64,000 bases of DNA from an uncultured Pseudomonadota bacterium (GCA_903834835.1 CAILKO010000057.1:124001-188000); one strand, 5' to 3'. Positions 50,505 to 60,217 are shown, counted from the stretch's first letter. A program made the numbers and translations. Notes: a model not told the origin generated them from the letters alone.

Positions 50505-51581
50505 ATGCCGGTCATCGACGCCGATACACACGTCATTGAAACCGAGGCCACATGGGAGTTCATGCGCGGGGCCGATGCGGCCTACCGGCCTTCGCTGCAC
50601 GTGCCCCCGAACCCGGATCCGACACGCCCGACCCAATACTGGGTAATCGGCGGGATGCGCTTCCCGCGCTTCATCGGCGATGACGAGACCACCAGTTCAA
50701 CCGTCGCCACACGCGAGCTGCTGGACGTGCCGGCACGCCTGCGGCATATGGATGAACTCGGAATCGACGTGCACATCGTCTACGGCACCCTGTTCCTGCA
50801 GGGGCTGACGGACGATCCGCGCGCGGACCTCGCGCTGCGCCGCGGCTACAACCGCTGGCTGGCGGATCGCTGCGAGCAATCGAAAGGGAGGCTGCGCTGG
50901 ATCTGCGTGCCGCCGATGCTGGACATCGACGAAGCCGTGAAGGAACTGCGTTTCGCGAAGGATCACGGCGCCTGCGGGGTGCAGAAGATCGGTGGTCTGG
51001 AGGCCGGGCGCTGGCCGAACGATCCGTATTTCTTCCCGCTATACGAGGAGGCAGAACGGCTCGACATGCCACTCTGTTTTCACATCGGCACGGGCATGGT
51101 GGAGCGCATCAAGCGCGAGCATTTCCTCTTTGGCCGGGTGCAGCGCAACATCATGCCGGTGCTGGGCGCGATGCATTCGGTCGTGCTGTTCGGTCTGAGC
51201 ACGAAGTTTCCGAAGCTGCGCTTCGGCTTCGTCGAAGCGGGCGCCGCCTGGGTGCCGTACATCATCAACAACCTGAAGCGGCGCGAGGAGAAGATCGCGA
51301 AGAACAATGCGCTCTCCTATTCCGACTTCAGCGTCGCGGGAAACTTTCTCAAGTCGAACCGCATGTACGTCACCTGCCAGGTGGACGAGGATCTGCCCTA
51401 CCTGATCGAAACGCTGGGCGAAGACAGCCTTATCACGGGCTCGGACTACAGCCACTCGGATGCCTCGCGCGAAGCGGGCTTCGTGCAGCGGCTCGGCGAG
51501 CGCGTGGCGCGCGGGGAGATCTCCCGGCGCGCCGTCGATCGCATCATCTATGACAACGCGAAGGCCTTCTACGGCATCTAG
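50505..51581 (+). CDS. amidohydrolase 2 family protein (ACMSD-like)
   Basis: This 358-residue TIM-barrel hydrolase/decarboxylase belongs to the aminocarboxymuconate-semialdehyde decarboxylase-like group. It begins MPVIDADTHVIET with the first metal motif, has PLCFHIGTGM, RFGFVEAGAAWVPYIINNL and the final aspartate in LITGSDYSHSD. GGGAGGAGG precedes the ATG. It is 32 bp after the symporter gene and convergent with the RTX phosphatase gene. Substrate unknown; relatives act on aromatic ring-cleavage products or related acids. Confidence 0.9.
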   Translation: MPVIDADTHVIETEATWEFMRGADAAYRPSLHVPPNPDPTRPTQYWVIGGMRFPRFIGDDETTSSTVATRELLDVPARLRHMDELGIDVHIVYGTLFLQGLTDDPRADLALRRGYNRWLADRCEQSKGRLRWICVPPMLDIDEAVKELRFAKDHGACGVQKIGGLEAGRWPNDPYFFPLYEEAERLDMPLCFHIGTGMVERIKREHFLFGRVQRNIMPVLGAMHSVVLFGLSTKFPKLRFGFVEAGAAWVPYIINNLKRREEKIAKNNALSYSDFSVAGNFLKSNRMYVTCQVDEDLPYLIETLGEDSLITGSDYSHSDASREAGFVQRLGERVARGEISRRAVDRIIYDNAKAFYGI

Positions 51582-51587
51582 GCCTGC

Positions 51588-54500
51588 TCAGAAGACGAAG
51601 TCCGTGGCTTCCAGGGCGGATACGCCCATCAGCAGTATGCTTCCTTCCGCAAGAACCAGATGCATCGTTCTGCCACCGCCGTCGATACTGTCGTCGTTTC
51701 GGTCGAGGAGATCGTCGCCGTTAGTGTCCAGCGCCGCAAAGCCTCCGGAGGCGATGGACAACGCGCTCAGGTCCAGCAGGTCCTCGCCCGCGGTGAAGTC
51801 GACGATGCGGTCCACGCCAAAGTTGACCCCATCAAAGACGAATGTGTCCTCACCGGATCCGCCTGTCAGGCGGTCATTTCCGGCGCCGCCGTTCAGGGTG
51901 TCCGAGCCCGAATCGCCGAACATACGGTCGGTGTCGAGCCCGCCCATCAGGTCATCGTCTCCGTCACCGCCGGCAAGATAGTCGTAGCCGTCTCCGCCGA
52001 TCAGATCGTCATTCCCCTTTCCGCCGGTGAGCAGGTCGCGCCCGGCGCCGCCATCGACCAGGTCATCGCCGTCTCCGCCTGAAACGGTGTCTCTGCCGGC
52101 TCCCCCGGAAAGCGTGTCGTCGCCGGCACCACCGGACAGGCGATCATTGCCCGTGCCGCCATCGAATGCATCGTCGCCGGCTGTGCCGGTCATGAGATCG
52201 TTTCTCGCGCCGCCGGCCTGGATCCTGCCTTCGTACACGGTATCGGTGGACGCCAGGTTCAGGTTCTGAATCCGATCGTCGAGCGGCGCGGTCGTGTCGG
52301 CTTCGCCGTAGGCCTTTTCCGGCGTGCCGTGGAACTCGGTCAGATACTCCTTGAACGCCTGCTGCTCCCCGAGAATGCTGTTGGTGGTCTGCCCGACCGC
52401 GGTGAATGTGGTCCCGGCAGTGAAGTCGAGCGATTCGTCCACCGCCGAACTGAGCGTGCCATCGGCAAGCAGGTAGCGGAAGTTTTCCGCATTCGCCTTG
52501 ATCGGATAGCCGTCGCCGCCGTTCGCGGTGAAATTCAGACTCACCATGTGGATGAGTGTCGGCGCGTCCGGAAGGACTGCGCCATCCCGGACGACACCGG
52601 CGATTACATCACCCGCGAGATCGACGAGCGCGATGCTCGTGACCCGGCTGCCCAGCGTATTGTCGGGATCGAAGGCCACGTGCAGGCCGCCGATCTGCAT
52701 GAATCCGCCCGATTGCGTGATGCCGTTCGGCGAGAGGCCGGCAGCGAACTCCAGGATATTCTTCAGGCCTTCCGGCGTGACGTCGAACACCATCAGCTTG
52801 TTGTCGAAGCGGAGCGCGTTCTCGATATCCAGTGTGGAGATCGCGCCGGCGGGCTTGTCGACGTCGGGGTTCGCGACGGTCGCGATCTTGGCGCCGTCCT
52901 CGTCGATCGATCCGATGGAGGCGCGAATGCCGCCGCCGTTCTTCAACGACACGAAGTAGCCTGTTTCAAGCGCTTCCTGCGCTGCGCGCAGGTTGGCATC
53001 GGCGGTGATGTCGCCGAGGTTGACTTCCTGGGCGCGGCCGAACGCCCGGTCGCCTTCCAGATACACGTTCGTGTAGCCCCAGATCGTGCCGTCCTTGGCC
53101 GATATCACGCTGTCGATGGCCTCGGTGATCGCGGCTACCTTCGATCCGATCACGCTTCCGGCAATGATGCTCGCAGCGCTGTCGGTGGTGCCATAGGCGG
53201 CCTGGAGGTTCGCTTCCGTGGAAGCGTAGGCGCCATTGATCGCGGGATCGAGGTTGGGCAGGATGAGTTCGCCATTGCTGTCGAAATCGACCACCAGCCT
53301 GCCGAGGTAGCTGTACTCCGTATCGGTCGTGACAATCAGCGTTGCCTTGCCGTCGGAGCCGGCTGTGACGATCGGGTAGGTATCGGCAAAGCTGGCGCTG
53401 TGACCGTTGAATCCCGCTGCGGTGTCATCGTCATCGCCGAGGCGCTCGTGTCCGCCTCCGGCGACCATGACGTCGATGCCATGAACCATGGGCGCGAGAA
53501 GCTGGTTGCGCTCGATGGTGTCAAGTTGGTCGAGCATGATGATCTTGTCCACGCCCAGACCCGCAAGGGCGTCCACGGCAGACTGGATATAGGCTGCCAC
53601 CTCCTGCAGATCGCTGGTGGCGCCGTTCGCATCGTCCTTTGGGACCGTTCCGTTCGGCGAGGTCTTGGTCAGCAGGTCGTAGGTGGTCGCGCCGACCAGG
53701 CCGATCTTTTCGCCGTTCAGCGTCACCACGGCGTAGGGCGCGATCTTGGCTTTGATCGCCGACGCTTCCTGACCTGCAAAGGCATTGGTGCCGGTTCCGC
53801 CGAGGGTCGCATCCGCGAGTCCGCGCAGGGAGCTGTCGGCCGCAAAGTTCAGATTGGAGGTGATGAATGGGAACTGCGCACCCACCCAGGCGCCGGAACC
53901 CGTGATCGCCGACTGGAACACGGGAGAGCCCAGATCGAACTCATGGTTGCCGAGTGCGGAGGCGTCGGTGCCGAAGGCATTCATGATGGCGACATCGGGG
54001 CGCCCGAGTGCGGTCGAGCCGATACCCGATACCGCGCTCAGCGATGGATCGGCACCACCTACCAGCCAGGGGCCGGGGATGAAGCTGTCGCCCTCGGCGA
54101 GCACCAGCGTGTTGGCGTACTGGTCGTCAAATCTGTCGATCATGGCGCCCATGATGGGTGCCGTCGTCGTGCCGAGCAGGCCGCTTTCCCCGTAGTAGTG
54201 GAGCAGCTGCAGGGTGAAATCCGGCGTCTGGTGGATGCCGAACACCGTGATGTTGTTGCTGACTTCGTTGCTTGCGACGAAAAGCGGCTGGCCGGTCGGC
54301 GAATCGACGGCCGGGATGAACAGTCCGCCCTCCGGATTAAGGTCGCCGCTGTGTCGTAGCGCACCTGTGTAGGTCACATCGGCCGGGTTGGTGATGTCGA
54401 AGGCGAGCGTCATATGGGCACGTTCGAGACCGACGAAGGCATAGGTCTTGTCGCCGAACTTCGCGATCTCGATGCCTTCAGGTTCGGGGCCCTTGTTGTC

Positions 54501-55715
54501 GCTGCGCGTATCGTCGAATCCGGGCGTGGTGTTGTTCGCGACCAGGCCGAACCCCGCGACGATACGCTCTATGATGTCGGCGCTGTCAAAGACCTTGGCG
54601 CCGGTGCTGTCCAGGATGGTGAAGGAACGCGCGCCGTACATCAGGATCTTGTCGATATCGCCGTCGTTGTCGGTATCGCCGCGCAGACCGGGAGCATTCG
54701 ATACCGTCAGGCGTGCGAGTTCCGCATTGGTCTTGAGCGTGGACTCGTTCGGGAATGCGGTGTTGTCCAGATCGTAGCTGGAGCTTCCTACGCGGATGGT
54801 TTCGTCGGTCGCGAGGAAGTCGTCGCGGTCATCGCCTTCGTTGGCGATCACGTAGTAGGTGTTCGCGCCGGACTTGAAGCTGTCGATCGCATCCGGCATG
54901 TAAAGGCCGAACACCGGCTGATCGCTCTGAAGATTGAGTAGTGTTGCGTTGCTCGGGCCGTCCCGGTCGCTGGTATCGATCTGCAGGCCGTTGAAGCTCT
55001 TCTCGCCGAGCGGCACGATGCTGGTGAACGTGGCAGTGGCGATATCCAGGATCGCGACTGCGTTGGCCTCCTGCAGGGTCACCATCGCCTTGGTGCCGTC
55101 TGCCGAGATGGCGATGTATTCCGGTTCGACATCTTCGGACACGGTCTTTCCGGCGAAGATGCGCACGCCGGCTGCGCGCAGGGTGGCTTCCTGTCCGTTG
55201 AAGGCCGTGAAGCTGGCGGTCTGTACCGTTGCGGATGGGACGCCGCCGGAGATGTCGATGATGGATACCGTCCCCTGGCCGCCGAAGTTCGCGTCGCTGA
55301 CGACTTCACCCTCGTTCGCCACCAGCACCTTGTGGCCGTCGGGTGTGAAGGTGAGCATGTCGGGCAGGGCACCTACGGTGACCGAACCGAGCAGGCTCGC
55401 ATCGGCGGCATTCAGAAATACGACCTTGCCGGGCAAGGACTTGTCCGCATCCGGCAATGCGACCGCGACGATGCCGTCCTTCACCGCGACGCTGGTCACA
55501 TCCGTGGTGGCGAACCCGAGAGAAGTGAAGTTCACCGTCGTAATGAGCGAGGGTGCGGCGGGATTGGAGAGATCGACTACCTGGAGGCCTGCGTTGCAGG
55601 TGACGAACAACCGGTCGCTCGAGGGGTCAAAGGCCGAAATCTCGGCACCGGTCAGGGAAAGGGTTGCCTGCAGGTTGAAGGTCAGGTCATTGGACGGGGT
55701 GGTCGACAGAGACAT
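51588..55715 (-). CDS. giant RTX-type secreted 5'-nucleotidase/phosphatase with choice-of-anchor I domain
   Basis: The protein (about 1,375 residues from the preferred ATG) has an N-terminal beta-propeller-like choice-of-anchor I domain (residues about 15-510), a calcineurin-like 5'-nucleotidase domain with LVLAEGDSFIPGP, ALGNHEFDLG and the nucleotidase C-terminal domain, then about ten RTX calcium-binding nonapeptides (GGTGNDRLSGGAGDDTL) encoded at about 51845-52220 and a C-terminal secretion segment ending EATDFVF. It has no Sec signal, consistent with type I secretion. GGAGAG precedes the chosen ATG; an ATG 16 codons upstream has no ribosome site. No ABC exporter is nearby. A Pho-box-like repeat lies upstream. 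Confidence 0.88.
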   Translation of the reverse strand: MSLSTTPSNDLTFNLQATLSLTGAEISAFDPSSDRLFVTCNAGLQVVDLSNPAAPSLITTVNFTSLGFATTDVTSVAVKDGIVAVALPDADKSLPGKVVFLNAADASLLGSVTVGALPDMLTFTPDGHKVLVANEGEVVSDANFGGQGTVSIIDISGGVPSATVQTASFTAFNGQEATLRAAGVRIFAGKTVSEDVEPEYIAISADGTKAMVTLQEANAVAILDIATATFTSIVPLGEKSFNGLQIDTSDRDGPSNATLLNLQSDQPVFGLYMPDAIDSFKSGANTYYVIANEGDDRDDFLATDETIRVGSSSYDLDNTAFPNESTLKTNAELARLTVSNAPGLRGDTDNDGDIDKILMYGARSFTILDSTGAKVFDSADIIERIVAGFGLVANNTTPGFDDTRSDNKGPEPEGIEIAKFGDKTYAFVGLERAHMTLAFDITNPADVTYTGALRHSGDLNPEGGLFIPAVDSPTGQPLFVASNEVSNNITVFGIHQTPDFTLQLLHYYGESGLLGTTTAPIMGAMIDRFDDQYANTLVLAEGDSFIPGPWLVGGADPSLSAVSGIGSTALGRPDVAIMNAFGTDASALGNHEFDLGSPVFQSAITGSGAWVGAQFPFITSNLNFAADSSLRGLADATLGGTGTNAFAGQEASAIKAKIAPYAVVTLNGEKIGLVGATTYDLLTKTSPNGTVPKDDANGATSDLQEVAAYIQSAVDALAGLGVDKIIMLDQLDTIERNQLLAPMVHGIDVMVAGGGHERLGDDDDTAAGFNGHSASFADTYPIVTAGSDGKATLIVTTDTEYSYLGRLVVDFDSNGELILPNLDPAINGAYASTEANLQAAYGTTDSAASIIAGSVIGSKVAAITEAIDSVISAKDGTIWGYTNVYLEGDRAFGRAQEVNLGDITADANLRAAQEALETGYFVSLKNGGGIRASIGSIDEDGAKIATVANPDVDKPAGAISTLDIENALRFDNKLMVFDVTPEGLKNILEFAAGLSPNGITQSGGFMQIGGLHVAFDPDNTLGSRVTSIALVDLAGDVIAGVVRDGAVLPDAPTLIHMVSLNFTANGGDGYPIKANAENFRYLLADGTLSSAVDESLDFTAGTTFTAVGQTTNSILGEQQAFKEYLTEFHGTPEKAYGEADTTAPLDDRIQNLNLASTDTVYEGRIQAGGARNDLMTGTAGDDAFDGGTGNDRLSGGAGDDTLSGGAGRDTVSGGDGDDLVDGGAGRDLLTGGKGNDDLIGGDGYDYLAGGDGDDDLMGGLDTDRMFGDSGSDTLNGGAGNDRLTGGSGEDTFVFDGVNFGVDRIVDFTAGEDLLDLSALSIASGGFAALDTNGDDLLDRNDDSIDGGGRTMHLVLAEGSILLMGVSALEATDFVF

Positions 55716-55820
55716 GCAGCGGCTCTCCAGGGTGTGAAGCAGGCGGGTGGATCGGATCTGCATTGCGGCAGGTATGGTCCGTGCCTGCGTGCCCTAGGCA
55801 ACAAGCTGGGACGCCGCGCG

Positions 55821-55850
55821 CTGACCGGATGCCTGACAAAATGCTGACAG
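55821..55850 (-). promoter_or_regulatory. Pho-box-like direct repeats upstream of the RTX phosphatase
   Basis: On the minus strand CTGTCAG-CATT-TTGTCAG (complement of 55833-55850) matches the PhoB site CTGTCAT-N4-CTGTCAT in order, spacing and orientation. A third, weaker CGGTCAG follows one turn later (complement of 55821-55827). No clear -10 was found at the expected distance. Confidence 0.55.
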
Positions 55851-55923
55851 GCGCCCAGATTAGGCGGCGATTGTTTCGGTTTCGTTTAATCCGCTGGAAT
55901 GCGGGAATTCCGCATCCAGGGAT

Positions 55924-57123
55924 TCAGCCGGCGTAGCGCTCGATCACGGACGCGGCGAGCAGGCGCTCCAGCGTCGCGTCGTCGTAGCCGTGCTCCTTCA
56001 ATACGTCGAGCGTGTGTTCGCCGAGCAGCGGTGGCGCAACGGTTTCCTCGAATCCGGTCTCGCCGTCCACCAGCACGGCGCGTTTCAGCATCATGGTCGG
56101 GTCTGCTTTCGGATTCTTGTGGCGCAGTTCGTAGAAGAGACCCAGGTGCTGCACCTGGGGGTCCGTGGCGGGCTCGTCAAAGGTATAGATCGGTCCGTTC
56201 GGGATGTCATGCGCGGTCAGGCGCTCCAGCCACCAGGCGCGCGGCTTGCGCGAGAAGATGGCCATCAGTTCAGCGCGCATCAGTTCGTAGTTCTCGATAC
56301 GCTTGGGGCGGGTGTCGAAGCGCGGGTCGGTGGCGAACTGCGGCGCGTCAATCGCCTTCAGCAGCGCTTCCCAGAACTTCGGCAGCGAGGACAGGTGTAT
56401 GACCAGCATCTTGTTGTCCGAGCCGCGCAGCGCGAAGGACAGGTTGATCTGCGATTTTCGGTACATGTCCGGCAGGACCTTGTTCGCGTAGTAGTCGACG
56501 AACCAGAATTCCAGGAAGGACATCGTCGCCGTCAGCATGCTGGTCTCGACGCGGCAGCCCTTGCCGGTGCGCTCGCGCTGCATGAGCCCCGAGAGCGCGG
56601 CGTAGCAGGCATACAGGCCCGTGACGCCATCTCCGACGGCTGCGCCCGTGAGGCGCGGATTCTCCGGATCGACGTACAGGCTGAGCAGTCCGCTGATCGC
56701 CTGGCCGACCGTGTCGAAGGCCGGACGGTTGCGGTAGGGGCCCGTCGTCCCGTACCCGGTGACCGAGCAATACACCAGCTTTTCATTCAGTTTGCTCAGT
56801 TTGTCCCAGCCCAGGCCCAGCCGGTCCATCACGCCGGGGCGGTTGTTCTCGATCACCATGTCCGCGCGCGCGGCGAGCCGTCGGAAGATGTCCTTGCCTT
56901 CGGGTTTGGTGATGTCGACCACCACACTCTTCTTGCTGCGGTTCGCCGAGCGGAAATAGGGGCGGTAGGTGTCGCCGTCGAAACGGCGGAAGGGGTCTCC
57001 GCCGCCCGGTCGTTCCACCTTGATGACAGTGGCGCCCATGTCCGCGAGCATCATCGCGGCATAGGGAACGGTGATGTACGCACCCGCCTCGATGACGGTA
57101 ATGCCGGATAGCGGTTGCAGCAT
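55924..57123 (-). CDS. CaiB/BaiF-family CoA transferase
   Basis: This 399-residue family III CoA transferase moves CoA between carboxylic acids. The family motifs are visible: GITVIEAGAYITVPYAAMMLADMGATVIKVE, GGDPFRRFDGDTYRPYFRSANRSKKSVVVDI with the catalytic aspartate expected in the conserved NNRPGVMDRLGLGWD region, and FDTVGQAISGL. It faces away from the flavin monooxygenase genes, with a dispersed palindrome in the shared upstream region. It likely activates or recycles an acid in the same aromatic pathway. Confidence 0.9.
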   Translation of the reverse strand: MLQPLSGITVIEAGAYITVPYAAMMLADMGATVIKVERPGGGDPFRRFDGDTYRPYFRSANRSKKSVVVDITKPEGKDIFRRLAARADMVIENNRPGVMDRLGLGWDKLSKLNEKLVYCSVTGYGTTGPYRNRPAFDTVGQAISGLLSLYVDPENPRLTGAAVGDGVTGLYACYAALSGLMQRERTGKGCRVETSMLTATMSFLEFWFVDYYANKVLPDMYRKSQINLSFALRGSDNKMLVIHLSSLPKFWEALLKAIDAPQFATDPRFDTRPKRIENYELMRAELMAIFSRKPRAWWLERLTAHDIPNGPIYTFDEPATDPQVQHLGLFYELRHKNPKADPTMMLKRAVLVDGETGFEETVAPPLLGEHTLDVLKEHGYDDATLERLLAASVIERYAG

Positions 57124-57205
57124 GGGTTCCCCTCCCTCGTCTGTGCCGCGATCTTACTCCCTGCCCGCGGCCTGCTGACATGGAGGAGGAAATCAGGAGT
57201 GAGTC

Positions 57206-57239
57206 TGAAAAATGGTAACACTTACGTTACTATTATTGT
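57206..57239. repeat. dispersed AT-rich palindrome, copy 4
   Basis: The core GTAACAC-TT-ACGTTAC (57215-57230) has the same 7-2-7 layout as the other three copies but two mismatches in the left arm and TT in the centre; flanks are A/T-rich. It lies between the divergent CoA transferase and monooxygenase genes, the only copy in a promoter-compatible position for both neighbours. Confidence 0.65.
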
Positions 57240-57401
57240 GATCCATGCGAAATTCTTCGCCCCCGATTCAACGCCGGTTTGTGCTATGGCAGACCGGGTC
57301 GCTGTCGCGCCTTCCCAATTCGATTCTGATGTGCTAACTAGACACTCCGGAAGTGCATTGCAACACCAGACAATACGGCAGAAGGAAGGACGGAGATCAT
57401 C

Positions 57402-59123
57402 ATGGCCACGAGCGGCAACGCGAATTCGAATCCCCAGGTACTTATTGCCGGCGCGGGGCCGGTAGGGCTCACCCTTGCCATCGACCTCGGACGGCGCGGC
57501 GTGCGCTGCCTGCTCATCGAAGAGCAGGTGGATCCGCGCAAGCTCCCGAAGATGGAGCGGGTGAACATGCGCAGCATGGAGATGTATCGCCGCATGGGGC
57601 TCGCGGATGCGATACGCAAGGCGGGCGCGCCCGAGACCGCGCGCATGGATTCCTGCATCGCGGTGAGCATGGCCGAGGCGCCGCTCGTGCGGCTGGAATA
57701 TCCGCCCTCGGGCGAAGCGAAGAAGCAGATTGCAGCCTGTCGGGACGGCACGATGCCGGCGGAGCCTGCGCACCTCGTATCGCAGTACACGCTGGAGCCG
57801 CTGCTGATGGACGTCGCGCGCAAGACGCCGAACGTCACGGTACGGACGGGCGTTGCATTGCGCAGTTTCTCGCAGGATGACAGCGGCGTGACCGCGCAGG
57901 TGGAACTCGCAGGTGGCGGCACGGAGACTGTACGCGCGGACTACCTGGTCGGTACCGACGGCGGACGCAGCACGGTGAGGAAAGGGCTCGGCATTCCGCT
58001 CCAGGGCGATGGCGATCTGGCGAAGAAGAACCAGGTGTTCGTGCACTGCCCGAAGATCTGGGAGGCCTACAAGTTCCCGCAGGCACGCATGATCTTCTTC
58101 ACCAACGCCGACCAGAGCGTATTCAGCCTGCAGGATTCGCTGGAGCACTTCGTGTTCCACACCAGCTGCTGGGGCAGCGAGGAGGAAATCCGGCAGACGA
58201 TCAAGGACACGCTGAGGCTCGATGTGGAATTCGAGATTCTGTCCAAGGCCGGCTGGACGCTGCATCTGCTGCTCGCCGAGCGCTACATGGAGAAGCGCAT
58301 CCTGATCGCGGGCGATGCCTGCCATCTGGTGATCCCGACGGGGGGCCTGGGCCTGAACACCGGCATCGCGGATGCCGTGGACCTGGGCTGGAAGCTCGCG
58401 GGGACGCTGCAGGGCTGGGGCGGGCCGGAACTGCTGCCGTCCTATGCGCAGGAGCGTCGTGCCGTGGGCAAGCGCAATATCGAAGGCTCGCGCTATGCGG
58501 CGATGGGCCAGATCTCGTGGCGCTCTGCGGTGCGACCCTATATCGAGGCGGATACGCCCGAGGGTCGCGGCGCGCGCGCGGCGGTCGCGCATCTCGGCTA
58601 TGTCGAGCAGCGCAAGACGCACGAGCAGGTCGGTACCGAGATGGGTTATCGCTACGACACCTCGCCGGTCATCTTTCCGGATGACCAGTCGGATGGCCCG
58701 TGGCCACCGGATGTGAAGGAGTTCTACATCCCGACCACACGCCCCGGCGCGCGTCTGCCGCACATGTGGCTGAAGGATGGCAGCGCCATCCAGGACCGCA
58801 TCGGCATCGGCTATACCTTGCTCAAGCTGGCGGGCAGCAAGGCGGACACCTCCGCGCTGGAGGCTGCACTGCGCGCGCGCGGCGTGCCGCTGGAGGTGAT
58901 GGCGCTCGACGACCCGGGCCTGCGCGATGTCTACGGTCGCGATCTGCTGCTGCTGCGCCCGGATCTGCATGTCTGCTGGCGCGGCAATCAGCCGCCTGCC
59001 GATGCGAAGCGGGTGGCCGACGTCGTCTCCGGCTGGCAGGCCGGTCCGCTTGCGGTGGCCGAGACGCCCGCGCCCGCGCCGGCCGCGGCGCCCGCGAAGC
59101 AGCCGGTGAAGATGAACTGGTAG
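57402..59123 (+). CDS. FAD-dependent aromatic monooxygenase (group A, MhpA/PheA-like)
   Basis: This 573-residue flavoprotein hydroxylase shows the FAD/NAD(P)H motifs GAGPVGLTLAIDLGRRG near residue 14, YLVGTDGGRSTVRKGLGI, and ILIAGDACHLVIPTGGLGLNTG near residue 303. The C-terminal thioredoxin-like region with LLLLRPDLHVCWRG is typical of phenol/3-HPP-type hydroxylases. The tail is proline/alanine-rich (PAPAPAAAPAKQP). An AAGGACGGAGATC site precedes the ATG. It is the first of two paralogues in the cluster. Confidence 0.92.
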   Translation: MATSGNANSNPQVLIAGAGPVGLTLAIDLGRRGVRCLLIEEQVDPRKLPKMERVNMRSMEMYRRMGLADAIRKAGAPETARMDSCIAVSMAEAPLVRLEYPPSGEAKKQIAACRDGTMPAEPAHLVSQYTLEPLLMDVARKTPNVTVRTGVALRSFSQDDSGVTAQVELAGGGTETVRADYLVGTDGGRSTVRKGLGIPLQGDGDLAKKNQVFVHCPKIWEAYKFPQARMIFFTNADQSVFSLQDSLEHFVFHTSCWGSEEEIRQTIKDTLRLDVEFEILSKAGWTLHLLLAERYMEKRILIAGDACHLVIPTGGLGLNTGIADAVDLGWKLAGTLQGWGGPELLPSYAQERRAVGKRNIEGSRYAAMGQISWRSAVRPYIEADTPEGRGARAAVAHLGYVEQRKTHEQVGTEMGYRYDTSPVIFPDDQSDGPWPPDVKEFYIPTTRPGARLPHMWLKDGSAIQDRIGIGYTLLKLAGSKADTSALEAALRARGVPLEVMALDDPGLRDVYGRDLLLLRPDLHVCWRGNQPPADAKRVADVVSGWQAGPLAVAETPAPAPAAAPAKQPVKMNW

Positions 59124-59209
59124 GAGCGCCGGGTCAGGCTTGACGGGGGTCCCCGCAGGGGGATCCTCGTGTTTTTGTGTGGATTTCAATAAAGGGGAGT
59201 GAGGAAGCC

Positions 59210-60196
59210 ATGGCTGCGTCATTGAAACTGAGTACCGCCTTCGAGCGGAACCTGCGTCTGGAACCGCTGATCGACGGGTCGGTCAAGGGCAAGGATGTCG
59301 AATTCGACTGGGACTTCAGCGAACCGGGCGGCATGTTCGTGCGCCACCTGTCGAAGAACGAATTCGACGCCTTCGAATTTTCTCTGTCGCACTACTTCTG
59401 CACGCGCAATCTGCCCAATCCCGCCTATGCGGGCTGGACGTTGATGCCGATCTTCACGACCAAGCCGATCTTCATGTTCAGGGATCTTTACGTACGTGAA
59501 GACTCCGGTATCCGGAGTCTGGCCGATCTGAAGGGCAAACGCTTCGGCATTCCGGATTTCAGCATGACAGCCGGGATCTGGTTCCGCATCATCCTGCGTA
59601 CGGTATACGGGATCGAAGGCAAGGACATTACCTGGACCAACGTACGGCCCCCCGAGCGGCGCCAGATGCATGCGATGGGCGTCGATCACGAGACCGGGTC
59701 GGGCATACCGCTGATCAACAACGACAAGGGTGAAGACCCGCAGCTGATGATGGAGCGCGGTGATTTCGACATCGCGATCAGCGCCGCAGGGACGGATCTG
59801 AAGGAGGCGCCCGGGATCCGCCTGTTCGGGCAGGAGCGCGGCATGGAGGCCTTTCACGCGCTGCAGCAGAAGACCGGCGTCCTGCCCGTAAACCACGGGA
59901 TGGTCATCCAGAAGAAATTCCTGGCGGACCGCCAAGGGCTGCCCCGGGACATCTACGACGCCTTCCTGCGTTCGAAGGAAGCTGCCTATCAGCGCGAGCC
60001 GCGCTCGCGTCTGGTGTTTCCGCAGCTCGATCCCGCACGCCAGCGGGAGTGGTTCGGAGACGATCCTTTCAAGTTCGGGCTCCGGGCGAATCGTCGAGCA
60101 CTGGAGCTGATCATCGAGCAGCTTGTGATCGACGGGATGATTCCGAAGGCGCTGGACATCGACCCGTTGATCGCGGAAGCCGTGCGCGATACCTGA
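59210..60196 (+). CDS. periplasmic-binding-fold protein, 4,5-dihydroxyphthalate decarboxylase-like
   Basis: The 328-residue protein has no signal peptide and follows the pattern of DHP decarboxylase-like proteins: SFELSLSHYF-type strand (FEFSLSHYFCTRNLP), LADLKGKRFGIPDFSMTAGIWFRIIL and RGDFDIAISAAG. It shares the SMT-G-W-R segment with the 17.4-18.2 kb protein. The GGGGAGTGAGGAAG site supports the ATG chosen. Placed between two flavin monooxygenases it more likely acts on a ring-hydroxylated aromatic acid than as a transporter receptor, but this is inference. Confidence 0.8.
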   Translation: MAASLKLSTAFERNLRLEPLIDGSVKGKDVEFDWDFSEPGGMFVRHLSKNEFDAFEFSLSHYFCTRNLPNPAYAGWTLMPIFTTKPIFMFRDLYVREDSGIRSLADLKGKRFGIPDFSMTAGIWFRIILRTVYGIEGKDITWTNVRPPERRQMHAMGVDHETGSGIPLINNDKGEDPQLMMERGDFDIAISAAGTDLKEAPGIRLFGQERGMEAFHALQQKTGVLPVNHGMVIQKKFLADRQGLPRDIYDAFLRSKEAAYQREPRSRLVFPQLDPARQREWFGDDPFKFGLRANRRALELIIEQLVIDGMIPKALDIDPLIAEAVRDT

Positions 60197-60217
60197 GCGC
60201 GTACGGAGCGCGGCAGA

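Noticed and set aside
51845..52220. tandem repeats that could suggest a CRISPR-like or satellite array
   Set aside because: They are the coding repeats of RTX nonapeptides on the minus strand and vary at third codon positions.
59124..59209. possible terminator after the first flavin monooxygenase gene
   Set aside because: A short TCCCC/GGGGA stem is separated from a TTTTT run by several bases, too weak to call; the genes on both sides look cotranscribed.
57222..59222. 666-codon minus-strand frame opposite the first flavin monooxygenase
   Set aside because: It is antisense to a protein with complete FAD motifs and begins inside palindrome copy 4.
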